A DNA stretch of 64,000 bases from Lithospermum erythrorhizon (GCA_019722365.1 JADFUC010001738.1:29212-93211), one strand, 5' to 3'; counted from the stretch's first letter, positions 11,367 to 24,182 are shown. The notes: generated by a model not told the origin, from the sequence alone. A program made the numbers and translations.

Positions 11367-14300
11367 TGTAATCCCACATTGTAAAATTTCTACGATTATC
11401 TTTAGTTAGCCCAAGCTGCTCTTCGATTATGCGTGATCTGCTCACATGACGTACAAGTATTTTATTATAGGCATAAAGATCGTATCGTTATCTTGTCTAT
11501 TTGTGTATCTTAAATCAAGATAGCAAGTCTGAGAATTATCTACTTGAGTGCCCATTTAGTCTACGGAACTTATTCACCTGATAATTGTCGGCGTCGTGGT
11601 TAGATCATGCGCTTTATCTTAGCGTTTTGGATCGACTTTCCCTTTGTATATAAATATAAATCAACGTCGTCTATGAATTAGCATGAGCCGATGGGTTTAT
11701 AATTTACGTACTTTAGTGTTACCGTTAGTTATACAGATTAACCAAGCTTCGACTTTAACACTTAAGGATGTATAGCGATTAATACCCGACAGGATCCACA
11801 AGAAAAATGCGATAATGTTATCAATAATCAGCAGAAACCTAATTAAATAGTACCGTCGTGGCGATACAGTATAATCGGCCTGATATCCATAACCAATAAA
11901 TGAGTCATAAACGGATAAATACCTTGTAGAAATTTAAACAACGTATCGAATATAATACAAAGTCTCGATAAAGGCCTTGAAAATGCTTTAGAGAATAGAA
12001 TCGCATGGAAAGCCAATGACGACTATAGCTACAGTCGTGAACCATCATCATTGTATCTCCTGAGTATACCAACCTCCCAATGCGTATGCTCGATCAGATC
12101 TCTTGCGAGGAATGGACCAATCCTTAGATAAACGCTCTTTATACGGTAGTATAAGGCCCAGCCTTGGCTTGATGGACCTGTGAAAGTGATAATAGATCTG
12201 TATTTGCACTTATACAAAGTATAAGGCAATCTGGAACAATCTGCTTGTAGCAAAGTGATAATAGATCTATTTACACTTATACGAAGTATAAGGTAGCAAT
12301 GATACACATAGAAAAGTGATAATAGATCATTGCTTATCTCTTAGAAGTATAAGGCAGCGCCCGGCATGTCTGTAGCAAAGTGATAATAGATCTGTGTACT
12401 TATGCAGTAGAGAAGGCAGCCGACAATGCACATAGCAAAATGATAATAGATCTATTTATTATATACCGAAGTATAAGGCCAACGGCGTCATATCTGCCAA
12501 GGAAGGAAGTGTACAACCCTAATCATCCCAACTATAGAGATTATCCTAATACTTTCAAAATGCGCTTTCGAAGTCGCGCATGCTTTCTAACAGCCTCCAA
12601 TGACCAACTACTTTACTCTCGAGCAATATAGCTTACATCACAAATATCTGTGATAAGCCATCAATCCTTGGCCTTAATAAGTACATAAATACCAAATTGC
12701 AGACAAAGCCACGGAGTTATAAAAAAGTCTTGAAATGAGGCCACAGAAATACCAAAAGTGCAGGTAAAGATACGAGAAATACAAAAGAAGTGCCGACAAG
12801 GCCACCAGGAACTGGTAATGCCGTGGTAGCGGGAATACAAGCGTAAGTTTGAGAGTTGACTATTACTTACCTCGAAGCAAATGCTTCACGCCACGGGTTA
12901 TCTGATAGCATAATCATATGCGTGGCTGTGCTTGATTAAATCACTGCATAATCATCCAATAATTACATGTATGCCGTTCTCATATGTCGCGCCCGTAATG
13001 GCATTATACCGTTCTCGTATAATCACGCCTGATGACATGTATACGATTTCTCACATAATTATACCCTGATAGCCCGAGGTTCACGCAAATTAAAGTAAAT
13101 GCGTAAGTAAGCGTGAGATAAGTACTGCTTTAGGTTATGATAAGAAAGCGTCCGTCTGTCGATCTAGTGCCGCTACCACGTTTCGCGTCCCTGTCAAAAC
13201 GCAGAAAATATAATTACTACTCCTGACAATTTTAGCCATATCTTAATGAAATTTACGACTTTTCGATCCATTTTAGTTACCAATTTACCAAACGATATAG
13301 ATTCTTAATTATGTTCAAAAGACTGAAAATGGCCAATTTGACTATCGACTAAATTCGTAAAGGTGCTCACGGCCCAGCAAAATACTAACATTTTCAGCAA
13401 TTTCAACCAACTTGATATATCCCAACTTTTTACATGTCAAGCCAATTTAACAGCATAATCCCACAACTTGGATTTCTTGCTCAAAATCTAATAAACTAAT
13501 TTCAACATATATTCCTCGACAACTTATAATCATAATTTCTTTCAGAAACACTCCTGATAAAGGTCGATAACATATTTATACTCTAAATGACATTTTAAGA
13601 AAAGTCAGCAAAATCAACTGAAAGTCATCGCTATAACAACACTTTCTACCCAAATATAAATTATTATCGTCTCACTTTTTACTATAATCTAAGCCTAGAT
13701 AATAATTATATTGATATCTTATAAAACCGAAGTCAACCCAAAATTCCAAAAGTCAACGGCCTAAAACGTCCGAGAAATTCCACATGACCATAATTTCAAC
13801 TCAAAGAATAACTAATTTAGAACCCAAGAATCCAATTGGAGCAATAAAATTAGAAATACAAAAAGTCGAAAAAGTCAACTTCGGGCGTCTCCCAAAATAT
13901 TTCAACAAGATCGGACCTTTTTACTGTGAAAGCGTAGAGGGCGATGAGGAGAAACTCCCGAAATTTGAGGTCCAAAGCTTCGCAAGATGGAAGAGAATTG
14001 AAAAAATATCAAGGGGAGTAAGATGGTTCGGCCGATTACAGAGGAAGATGGGTTTGTGTTTTTGAGCCTTGTTGATTTAATAAGGGTTAATAAGGTTGGC
14101 TTCATTTGTTTATGTGTGAAACGTCGTTTAATTCAATCGATACTTCTCGTTTAACTTATCTCGACAACCAACTTTCAAACATCAACATTCCTACGCTCAA
14201 TTTATATTACCGCCCCAAATAATATCATTACCATTCGATTACAATTTAAAATTTTAAATACCGAAATGTACTACCAACCGACCGATTCGTTGTATTTCCA

Positions 14301-14394
14301 CTATTCAACTTCAAAATTTTGATTTCTCCTCGAAATACTCCACCGAGCAACTAGTATACTATTACGATGTATTAATGCAGACGAGGTTATTACA
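11367..14394 (-). repeat. 3' LTR of LARD
   Basis: It starts TGTAATCCCAC and ends GGTTATTACA. It is collinear with 16850-19791: matching words include ACGGAACTTATTC, GGATC.ACTT..CTTTGTATATAAA, AACCAATAAATGAGTCATAAA and the AATACTAACATTTTCA block. It contains the palindrome array at 12136-12478, the donor-like site at 12862-12873, and the short frame 13784-14065, whose counterpart in the other LTR (19301-19495) reads differently. Those frames are judged non-genic. Confidence 0.8.
12136..12478. repeat. Composite palindrome array in LARD 3' LTR
   Basis: Six units with a period of about 62-66 bp occur here. Each joins a palindrome (CTTATACgaaGTATAAGG) to a conserved partner AAAGTGATAATAGATCT about 30 bp away. 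In the solo LTR and G1 the palindrome repeats alone every 30 bp, so the LARD family has expanded a two-part unit. Individual copies are damaged (for example near 12333 and 12399), while the AAAGTGATAATAGAT part is better kept. Confidence 0.85.
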
Positions 14395-14410
14395 ATCACC
14401 CACTTATAAA
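14395..14410 (-). other. Possible polypurine tract of LARD
   Basis: The minus strand reads TTTTATAAGTGGGTGAT directly before the LTR start TGTAATAACC. A purine-rich GTGGGTGA is compatible with a primer for plus-strand synthesis and parallels the G1 tract. The match is weak by itself. Confidence 0.4.
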
Positions 14411-16849
14411 ATTTCGTCATAAATTTACTCAAACTTCGCCATGTTGCCCTTTCTCTCAATGCTACTTATTATCAGAAATATCATAATACCTTTATTTTAG
14501 GCAGTCCATCACATTTACCACTAACCTAACACTACTTTATATCACCTCAAATTATTGCAATCCTAAATACATGGGACTACTAACCGCTTAACACGAAGTT
14601 GATTATCGCGTGTTTATTAACAATTCACCTTAAGATCACAATTAACATTAACTTGTTGATTATATCCTTATGACTTTTATAATACTCCCTTTAATCTTAT
14701 GGTTTATTGACATACAGTTGCATAGCCTAATTTAATCTTATCGGCTGTTCCTTGATCCTCTGCCGTAATACCCCCAATCGTAACATTTAATAAACTTCGA
14801 TTCAACTCCTACAATCACAATCAGCATCATAAATTCTAAGCTCCCACAAGGTTTATAACTCGATAAGTCCTCTTTGTTCAATTCCCACTATTATAAGTCA
14901 TTTATCCCTTCTGAGCTCATTATTATTGACATGTATTCTCTTTCCGTACTCTTAAATCGTATCTTCATCGCTAAATATTCACCTCAGCCCAAATTACAAT
15001 CTCTTTATCATTCACGATATTAAACTTCCATTTTCATCTTATTACAATCTGACTTACTCATATACATCCTCACCGCGTCAGTATTCACTTGACAGAATGG
15101 CCTTTTATTATTTATTTATTATTTCACATGATATTATTTATCCCAGTACTCAGTATCTGAGACTAAATCTTAATTGTTTTTAAAGATCACATCTTACACC
15201 GTGATCAAATGCTAATCCCATAAGTACATGTCACCAAAATCCTCCTCGACTAACCTTTTAATATTACCCTTAAGTTCCTGATTACCAACTTATCAACAAC
15301 CAAATTCACGCTCAGAACCCACTTTTAATAACTTCCGATATAATCGTCTCTCCGTAAATTCTCAAACATATTAAATCCCACATCTACGTCTCGAAAGGTT
15401 TCAACTTAAGCGTTCATCACTCGAGAATAATCATTCTTATCGCAGATAAACTCCACTCTGACCTTGACTCTTTGCTGCAACATTATTAACGGATGAACTC
15501 AAAACTCTTTTTATTAAATACTCGATTTGTATCCACCACCTTGCCGTTTACGGTCAGACGAGTTTCACACGTTTTAGCATAATCCACCCATCTTATTTAA
15601 CGGTAACCTTGCCATAAACCCATTGATATTCTTTACAACTCCACCTCAGTAGCTTATGTTAATTATAAGTAACTTCGTCCTTAATTTTACTGCCGCCCGC
15701 TTAAAGTCTAGATTTATGTTTACCGCGCGTGACTCTTAGGCCTTACGAAATATACTTCCTTTAAAATATCTTATAATATTTCGATATCATACATCATATT
15801 CTAAAGCCATAAACGTATGCTTGTTTCAATATAACCCGTTATATATATAACAACCTATCGTCTTCGTCTCCATATTTACACCTAAGTTGCATCTCGATAT
15901 ACATATAGCTCAACGTACGTCATATTAACATAATCAGTTCACACCTTATAGTATAATACATCTCAATCGAGTAACACCACGAGAACACAAAATTCAAAGT
16001 AGTCTCTTGGACCATAAATGCTAGAGTCAATCTTCTAGTGGCGTCTCGGCAGTCCAGCAGTTCGAAGAAATGGACTCGAAGCAGAGAGCGACTCATAGCG
16101 ACCCACTGTAACACAGCACGAAACCTGAGTACGTAACACGCCGTACCAAGAAAACATAAACCTAGGCTACGATGCAGAAATAGTAGCGACCGCCTCGGGT
16201 GGGCCCCCACTTGAGGTTAGGACCGTAAATCAACTTTGATGTCAGTACTTGTGATGGATAACAATAAAAATGACTTCGCTTTAACATCATAAAATAAAAC
16301 AATACAACTAGATCCATCGGAACTAACCGACACTCTGACAAGCGAAAAGTAATAATATAAATCTGACGTGAATGATGAGTTTTACAACATGATAATTATT
16401 ATGTACAACAAAAACTCCAAAGAAGATAAAATTAGCGGTCTTGAAACCACCATTAAGCCACTGTAGTGCAGCGACTACTCGGCTTGATGCATGTCGGTCA
16501 TCCCTTGACAACCTAGGCGTAAACTATTTCGCCCGTAGGGAAATAGGGAGTCAACTAAAAGCTGAGAGTGAATAAAATATTCACAGTTAACACAACTAAA
16601 TACAAACGAGGATAATTAGTCGCTACGCATTTAAAAGATTATATCTATAAAGTTATATTTTATGTAATCTCACCGCAATATAAATCTTTCATGCGACTTT
16701 CCAACTAACACCCGATAAACCAGCAGCGTGACAAACACACTCGCGTGCATAATCGCGAGAGCTATCTACCATTGTTATCTTTCTTAAGTATAGCTAATTC
16801 CCGATATAATATACAACTCAAACATACAACAACTCAAACATATATCTCA
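14411..16849. other. Internal region of LARD, no coding capacity seen
   Basis: About 2.4 kb of AT-rich DNA. I searched both strands for gypsy motifs (CCHC, DSGA, FVKKKDG, FIDDI, LALKLWRH, VDRL.K) and found none. The longest open frames, 15920-16210 and 16323-16511 (both minus strand), have no recognisable similarity. The region around 16000-16200 is GC-richer than the rest. It may be a packaging/leader sequence or the remains of an erased internal domain. Confidence 0.5.
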
Positions 16850-19791
16850 ACATCGTAACTCAAGCATCACACTTAACTCGACCAACATCTTTAGTTCACA
16901 TAAGAAATTACTCGATTATCGTCATACGCCTCACATGTATTATAAATATTATTATAAGAACCTCCAAATGTATCATTATCTTAGCCACAAGCGAAGCGGC
17001 AACGTATCTTCATCGAGATAACTTAAATGCGGAATTATGCAAATTCTTCATTTAGTACGGAACTTATTCGCTTGATGGTATGGCGTCATTGGTTAGATCG
17101 CCCAACTTATATACTAACACGTTTGGATCCAACTTCACTTTGTATATAAAATATCATCAATATAGATACATAGATTAGCGTGAGCGTCGGTTTGCATAAT
17201 TTACGTACCTCGTGTTCTCGTTCAAAGTTATCTCACCGTTAACCAACTCGACTTTTTAACCTTAAAGGATGTAATGATTTATACTGACCTAGGATCAATA
17301 AGAAAAAATGTCGATAATGTTATCGATAATCAGCGAAACCTAATTCGACATAATTTACGTCATGGCGGCATCCCTAGTATGTCAATATGATATCATAACC
17401 AATAAATGAGTCATAAAACGGATCATGCACTTCCGTAGAAAATTTAAACAACATATCAAGATATAATACAAAGTCTCAATAAGGCACACAATCACCCAGG
17501 AATAGAATCACATAGAATCGACGACTATAACTACAGTCGTGAACCATCTATCAGCTGCATGCTCTCACAGCGACTATACCCGACCTCTAATGCGCGCCTT
17601 AACCGATCCAGATACACTGCGAGGGAATGGACCAATCGGCCCGATAAAACTTCTTCTTATACCGTAGTATAAGGCCATGACAACAATGCACACGACAAAG
17701 TGATAATAGATCTCATGGCTGCACTTATACGAAGTATAAGGCAGCGCCCGACAATACACATATGAAAGTGATAATAGATACCATTTGCACTATGCAGTAT
17801 AAGGCCAAGCAGAAGCGATGCATATAGCAAAGTGATAATGAATCTCGTATATGCGAGTATAAGGCAGCCGGCGTCACATATCACGCAGGAAGGACGTGCG
17901 CTGACACAATCGCCAGCAGCTATGGGGTGCGTATCCTAATACTCGAGTCGCTCGAAGTCGTGCATAACTCCAACCCGACACCTCCCAACCCAGCAACTCT
18001 GCTACCAGGCAATATCAGCCTTTGCCAACTAAAACATCTACTTAATCATAAATCAATCACAACGTAGACAAGAATACGAAATACCAAAGTGCCCAGGCAA
18101 GGCCAGGAGTTATAAAAGTGCAAAATGAGGCCGCAAGAAATACCAAAAGTACCGACAAGACGGAGAATACAAAAGTGCCGACAAGGCCACAGAACTTCGA
18201 AATGCAAGCCGAGGCCGCGAGAATACAAAAGCGTAAGTTGAGGATTCGAAGCTATTACTTACCTCAAGAAAATCTTGAATGCCACAGTTATCTGATAAGC
18301 ATAATCATATCGTAGCTCGTGATTAAATCACGCCAATCATCCAACAATTACATGTATACCATTCTCATATAATCACACCACAATGACATGTATACCATTC
18401 TAAATATAATCACGCCCCTGATGACATGTATACCATTCTCACATAATTATATACCTGATAGCGGAGTTCATCAATTTAAAATAAGTACGTAAAAGTAGCA
18501 CCGTGAGATAAGTACCTAGGTTACAATAAGAAGCGTCGATCTAATTGATGCAAGTGCCGCTTCCACGTTTCGCGTCTAATCAAAACACAGAAATATAATT
18601 CTACTCCTGACAATTTTAACCATATCTTAATTAAATTCGACTTTTCAGCCCATTTTAGTTACAAATTCTGAACTTGATATAGATTACTAGTATCAACACA
18701 AAGACTATTAAAATGAGGAATTTCAACTATCTGACTAAAATCCATGTCGGTCCTTGCATAGCAAAATACTAACATTTTCAACCAATTTCAACTTGACTGA
18801 TATATCAACTTTTCCAACTAATCAAACCACTTTCTACTTGACCTCAATCCCAACCCGTTTACTACTCAAAATCTAATAAACTAATTTCAACATATATTCC
18901 TCGACAACTTATAAATCATAATTTACCTCAAAAATCTGGCAAGGGTCCAATAACATATTTATACTCACCAATGACATTTTAGAAAAATTCAACCCAAAAT
19001 CAACTCGAAGTCAACTCGACTATAGCAAACTTTCTACCCTAAATATCGATTATTAATAAATATACTTTATGCATAATCTAAGCCTATAGATAATAATTAT
19101 ATTCAATAATATCTCATAAAACCGAAGTCAACCCAAAATTCCAAAAGTCAACATTTTAAAACATCGAAATTCACATCAACCACACGTAATTTCAACTCAA
19201 GAATAACAATTTATAACCCAAGAATCAATTAAACAAATAAATTGAAATACAAAAAGTCAACGAAAAAGTCCTTCAGGCGATCTCTGAAATATTCAACAAG
19301 ATGGGACATTTTTACCTTGAAAGCGTAGAGGGCGTGAGAAAACTCTCGAAATTCGGTCGAATCTACGCAGATGGAAAAGAAATCGATGAAAAAAAAAAAA
19401 ATCAAAGAAGTAAGATGGTTCGGCCGATTCTAGGAAAGATGGAAGCGTGGTTTCAGGCCTTGTTGGTTTATGGGGTTAATGGATTGGCCCACTAGTTTGT
19501 GTGAAACCCCGATCGTTTAATTCAATCGATACTTCTCGTTTTAACTTATCTCGACAACCAACTTCCAAACATCGATATTCTACTGCTCGGAATTATATTA
19601 CCGCCCAAATAATATAAAATTTACCATTCGATTAAAACTTTAAAATTCTAAATACGAAAATGTCTTACCAATGAGCCGATTCATTGGTATTTCAAGTATT
19701 CAACGAAATTTTTGATTTCTCCTCGAGAATAATCCACCCGAACAACTAGTATACTATTACGGTAATATTAGTACCGAGCGGTTTATTACGA
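16850..19791 (-). repeat. 5' LTR of LARD
   Basis: The right end reads CGGTTTATTACGA (19780-19791), a mutated GGTTATTACA. The left end is approximate, placed by collinearity with the left LTR (shared CTCGATTAT and CTCACATG near 16912-16937). It holds the array at 17656-17866, the donor-like site at 18254-18265, and a second donor-like AAG|GTAAAA in sense orientation near 19305-19318. No clear PBS is seen at its left edge. Confidence 0.75.
17656..17866. repeat. Composite palindrome array in LARD 5' LTR
   Basis: Four units of palindrome plus AAAGTGATAATAGAT or a close variant, period about 60 bp. There are fewer units than the six in the other LTR. Because LTRs are identical at insertion, the difference implies later unit loss or gain. 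Confidence 0.8.
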
Positions 19792-20068
19792 ACCCACCAC
19801 TTGGAAGAAATTGTTTCTCTTCCGTCGCACTGTTCTGATACGTACTTTAATCATACAGTAGAGAGCGTGCAGGGTGTTCGACAATTTCTTGATAATGGAG
19901 ACTCTTGGACATACTACATTGAGTATTGTGAGCTAACATTTTCTTTGCCAATTTATTCGAGAAGAAAGATGCTGACATGGTTCATTGTTTATTATTTTGT
20001 CTGTCCAGTAGCGTCAGGGATTAAATCTGATAAGTTATAGCAGATTAGATACGATTAAGAATACAGCA
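19792..20068 (+). repeat. 5' LTR remnant of C1
   Basis: It aligns with the last third of the LTR at 30633-31420. Shared words are GGTGTTCGACAATTT, ACTCTTGGA, CTACATTGAGTATTGTGAGC and CCAATTTATTC.AGAAGAAAG. The upstream 500 bp are absent; similarity begins exactly where the LARD LTR ends. A 5' LTR cut at a retrotransposon boundary suggests that the LARD inserted into it, although the missing half is not visible left of 11367. Confidence 0.75.
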
Positions 20069-20069
20069 G

Positions 20070-20080
20070 TGGCCTCGAGC
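20070..20080 (+). other. Degraded primer binding site of C1
   Basis: One base after the LTR-terminal CA, the sequence TGGCCTCGAGC followed by TCAAA parallels the initiator-Met PBS TGGTATCAGAGC. There are three differences, so this is a tentative call that depends on its position. Confidence 0.45.
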
Positions 20081-22398
20081 TCAAACTACGTGATTACAAT
20101 TATGCCAGCAATCTTTAAAAATATGGTTTTCTTGGTATTGAATTTTGCATGTTTAATTTGTAATTAACGATGTTTTAATTGATATCGATGAATTATGTTA
20201 ACAAAATAATTAAATTTAGTGTTACTTATTTTAAATTAATCAATCACGAAAAATTTTCAAATAATATTTTGATTTTGAGAATTTTTGGAATTTTCTAAAT
20301 TAATTTTTATATCCCAGTTTATTAATTAAAGCAGTAAAAACATCGATTCCGTATTGAATCGTGTCGGATGAGAAAATTCAAAAGGTTGCAGCGCCATCTC
20401 GGCTCTAAGCGGCCGTGATGGCGTCGATTTTAGATAACGTCGGCGTGTGTCGCTTTGAAATCAGTCAACTGAGTTGACTCGGTCGATCAGTCGACTCGTT
20501 GACTCGAACCATGATTGATCGGATGACCGGACTTCGACTCGGCCGGGACTGATGCGGATCGGCTTGACACGTGGTAGTGCCACGTCGATGTGCGATGTGA
20601 TGACACGTGGCAGCCACGTCATCCGGTTACTACGTCGGTTGATGATGGCCTTTGCAGCAGGGATGATGTGGCGTATAGTTTTGGGTTTGGGCGTGTAAAC
20701 TAGACGTCAAAACAGTTTGGGATGTGGGCTGGTCGTCAGACCACTTTGGTCAGTGTGTTCCTTAGCAGCGTTGGGCGGATGGTGAATCCGGCGCATTTGG
20801 GCTTGTTGGGTCGCGTGCTCCCGGTGGTCGTCGTACTTAATGGGTCGTTTGAGTTTTGGCTTGATCCCGAACTCAATTAGCGATGGATTTTAACTAGAAT
20901 TCATTTGTCGACATCAATTGAATTGAATTAATTTAATTTCTTGATGAAATTTTTAATCAATTATATTAATCACGCATTAAAATAGTTCTAATTAGATTAG
21001 ATTAAATTTAATTATTCTTTGGAAATCGATTAAAGCTAGTGGACATAGGTCAATTAAATTCTAATTTGATTAGAAACGTCCATAAAATTTAAAATTTGAT
21101 TAAATTTGATTGAGACCCAATATTATTAGATAATTAGAGTTTCAAGTTATGACATAATTTAGAAATTAATCATAATAGCGTGAAATAGTATTTTAGAAAA
21201 TACTAGTTATTTTAATATTGGATATTAATTCACACATTTTCAATAATTAGATATTAATACAGATACTAGAATTAGATTAATGACTTTACACTTAAACAAA
21301 TTAAATAGTTTATTTCATTTGATGATTATTAACTGGCATGCAGCGGTAATACTCTTTTGCTTAAATCCGTGCATTATTGTGTTAAATGTAAATGTCGATT
21401 ATTTATAAATGCGTGATATAACATGTTATATGTGATGGATGCCATGAAATTTATGATATATTATTATATTATATGAATAATATGGCTTTATAATAATTAC
21501 TTTTAAGGTGTACTAGTTTTGTATTTATAGAAATGAATAAATGTTTGGGATTATTAATGGTAATTAGTTATAATTAATTATTAGATTGATCCGCTAGGGG
21601 ATAAGCCAATAGGAAAAAGCGTTTATGGACTAAATAGTTTGAGGCCCAGTCTAGTTTAAAACATTTTCCACTAATAATTATATTATAATTTCCGGTAATG
21701 TATTATATTTTCTTATGATTCATGAGTATACTTTTCGACTTTTTAATTGATATGCAAAATATAATAATCTCACCTAACAAATAGCAGTTAATGTCATACA
21801 ACGAAATATAAAATCGAGATAAGTCCAACATGTCTTCAGCGAATGCCGGCGGTGTGTCGCATCACGGAATGCCGTTCGATGAAGTAGTCCAAGTTGTTTG
21901 TTAAATATGAACTTACACTATTCATTCTAAACTAACATTCAATATGTCATTCTACTTTACAATGATTTCCAGTATCTGACGTGGACCCGTTGACATGAGA
22001 GATTACAGTATAGTCTAGGATGAACTTTTATTAACCCAGAGTTATGATGAATTCGTAATTATGTGATAGGTGTTGTTGTTTGTTTTAGGTTGTGTGAGTT
22101 CTTGGTATATTTTGTGTGTTTAGTGGGATTATAAACACTAGTATAATTATTCTGTATCTATTTTTAGAATATCACATGACATATAGACTAATTTGTTTTA
22201 TTCTATGTTTTCTCACGTAGTTCATTATGAGTCCATATTCACTTATAGGTGCTTTTGATTACGACTTGGAAAGATGTCTTGGATGACCTTAACATTAATG
22301 TGTCAAGTCTTTTGAGAAGGTACCCCTAACTCTCTGGCACACTAAATATATAATGAGCCCCCGATTACTCCAAAGGACTCAGATCCTGACGAGGCAAA
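20081..22398 (+). other. Untranslated leader-like region of C1
   Basis: There is no coding motif. The stretch 20380-20860 is conspicuously GC-rich against AT-rich flanks. It carries repeated (A/T)GTTGACTCG-type words and two ACACGTGGCA/CCACGTCA words (20568-20625), which contain the ACGTG core known from plant G-box sites. The rest is AT-rich. A long leader before gag is compatible with an LTR-element 5' UTR, but an unrelated insertion cannot be excluded. Confidence 0.4.
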
Positions 22399-22737
22399 GT
22401 GTATTATGGTGAGTATTTGACTCATGCGGCTGAGGTTAAGAGCCTTATGCTATCTTCGATGTCGTATCACCTCAAGGTCAAGTACCATGATGTCAGAGTG
22501 GATCTGATCTATGCTCAGTTGAGATTCTCCTTCATGCAGAAGTTGAAAAAGGATAGGAGGAATATACTCCAAGCCTTAGTCAGCATGAAAGTTGGGAAGA
22601 ATCACATTACAAAGATGATGAGATTGATTGAGCTACTCCGGTACTCTGGAATCCCAATCTCTCCGAAATTGAGCTTAGATACCATCATGGGTGCCAGCCA
22701 CATAAGGTATCAATCTTTATTGTGGGTACAATAGATC
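22399..22737 (+). pseudogene. C1 gag (copia UBN2-type) fragment
   Basis: The 111-codon frame begins MYYGEYLTHAAEVKSLMLSS. Its C-terminal third reads MRLIELLRYSGIPISPKLSLDTIM, resembling the copia gag pattern (I..IE.LE.LGFP.SPEL..D.IL.SLP). Gag forms the virus-like particle around the element's RNA. The usual zinc knuckle should follow within about 200 bp; a possible trace lies near 22820-22860 but is not convincing. The frame's upstream start may be false because gag normally begins earlier. Confidence 0.6.
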
Positions 22738-23618
22738 TGAAAGCAGAAGTCTGGCTTTAACTTTGATTCTGAGATGATATACGAGGATGAGTAGATGTCC
22801 ACGAGACTCACGGCGATGCAATTTTGGTTACAAGCGCAATGAAAGGGGAAAGGAAATAGAGCGAACGGATGACTCAAATTGTTATCATAGCTTCTCACGG
22901 TTGTCGTAGAAGGTTGCGGAAATCTTTCGCCCATAGGCGATATGTATCACGATCGCCGTCCGTCTTGAGAATGCAGTCTTAATGACGAGATACTTCATTT
23001 TACGATGCGATAATGTTGTTGACATTAATCGCTTCTCTTGACATTTGTTAGTAACATAAATCGAAAGATGCTGGAGATGGTACAAACCACACAGGCGGGA
23101 ATGACACGGATGACCCGATTTTATCATTTTTATTTAGACTACTATTTTATGACACGCATTGTCTAGTTAGCATCCTGCTTTGATCAGGAATGATGCTTTT
23201 ATTTATGTTTTGAACATGAATGATTTTCTTTATGCTTTGAGATTAATTGATTCCTTGTTTGTGTCATACATAAAGTTCTGACGATCATATCTCCGTTATT
23301 TTAGTTAGGCTAGGCGTATCATAATATGTATGCCATAAAATTCAAGTAAGATAACTTGAAATCTCATCTCCCTAACATAATATGAATTGGAAATGTATAA
23401 TGACATGAATGAAAGATCTTATAGATGGAATATTTGGAATCATATATTTTGAATAATAACATGATAAATGTAAAAAACACTTGAAATTCATGTCAGCGTA
23501 ATCATCCATTAATATAAACTAAATGTTTTGAAGATATTTATTAAATACCAAATAAAAGATTTAGGAGAATAATAAATGAAAGTACTCTCACCTTGTGCTA
23601 GTACAATAACTTGGCAAA

Positions 23619-23677
<59 letters not shown>

Positions 23678-24182
23678 ATACTTATATTTTAGAAATACAA
23701 GAATAACATTTGAATAGTTGAAAAGGAATGAGAGTTAGCTTAAACAAACATTTAACATTCTTTAAAGCTGTTAAAAGAAATATACATCGCTAGATGAACT
23801 AGATTCGTCTAATGAACTTCAGAATTACATAGTCTCACTCGGCCAGTAGCATCTTTGAAAATGTATATTCAACTAATCCCGACAACCGAGCGTCACATAA
23901 TGATGTGATATGGAATTATTCCATAATAGTCAAGCTTCGAATCTTATAAATCTTTCACCCAGTGGGTTGACAACATAAGACACGAGCGTGAACTTGTTGT
24001 TATTACGATGGTAATCCTAATAAAAGGTGATGCTTTTAAGGATCCAACCATGAACAACAATGATGATGATTTAGAGTTTGTAGAATTGAGTTAGTTTAAA
24101 TATTCCAAATCTGATTTGGATATTAGCAGTTTACATTAAGATAACTAGTTTATCAAGGAATAAGCCCAACTATCGAAACCGA
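22738..24182 (+). pseudogene. Post-gag region of C1, decayed
   Basis: I recognise no protease or integrase motif with confidence. The sequence turns AT-rich after 23100 and carries a long (TA)n tract. It ends at the start of C2. Minus-strand frames at 22710-23127 are shadows. Confidence 0.35.
23623..23674. repeat. (TA)26 microsatellite
   Basis: Fifty-two bases of perfect alternating AT. The purity stands out in an otherwise heavily mutated region and suggests recent slippage or assembly collapse. Confidence 0.97.

Larger units (their letters stand above)
11367..19791 (-). mobile_element. Non-autonomous LARD-like LTR retrotransposon
   Basis: Two LTRs of about 3 kb (11367-14394 and about 16850-19791) flank only about 2.45 kb of internal DNA in which I find no gag or pol motif on either strand. 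Long LTRs around gene-less internal DNA are the defining pattern of large retrotransposon derivatives. LTR ends (TGTAAT...GGTTATTACA), the palindrome array and the splice-donor-like site are shared with G1, a plausible autonomous relative. Minus orientation is inferred from the purine-rich AAGTGGGTGAT beside the left LTR. No clear PBS or target duplication was found. Confidence 0.75.

Noticed and set aside
12276..12296. CTTATACGAAGTATAAG resembles part of a recombinase site such as loxP (TATACGAAGTTAT)
   Set aside because: The likeness covers about ten bases, the symmetry and spacer differ, and other units vary at exactly these bases. It is a coincidence of the palindrome family, not a recombinase target.
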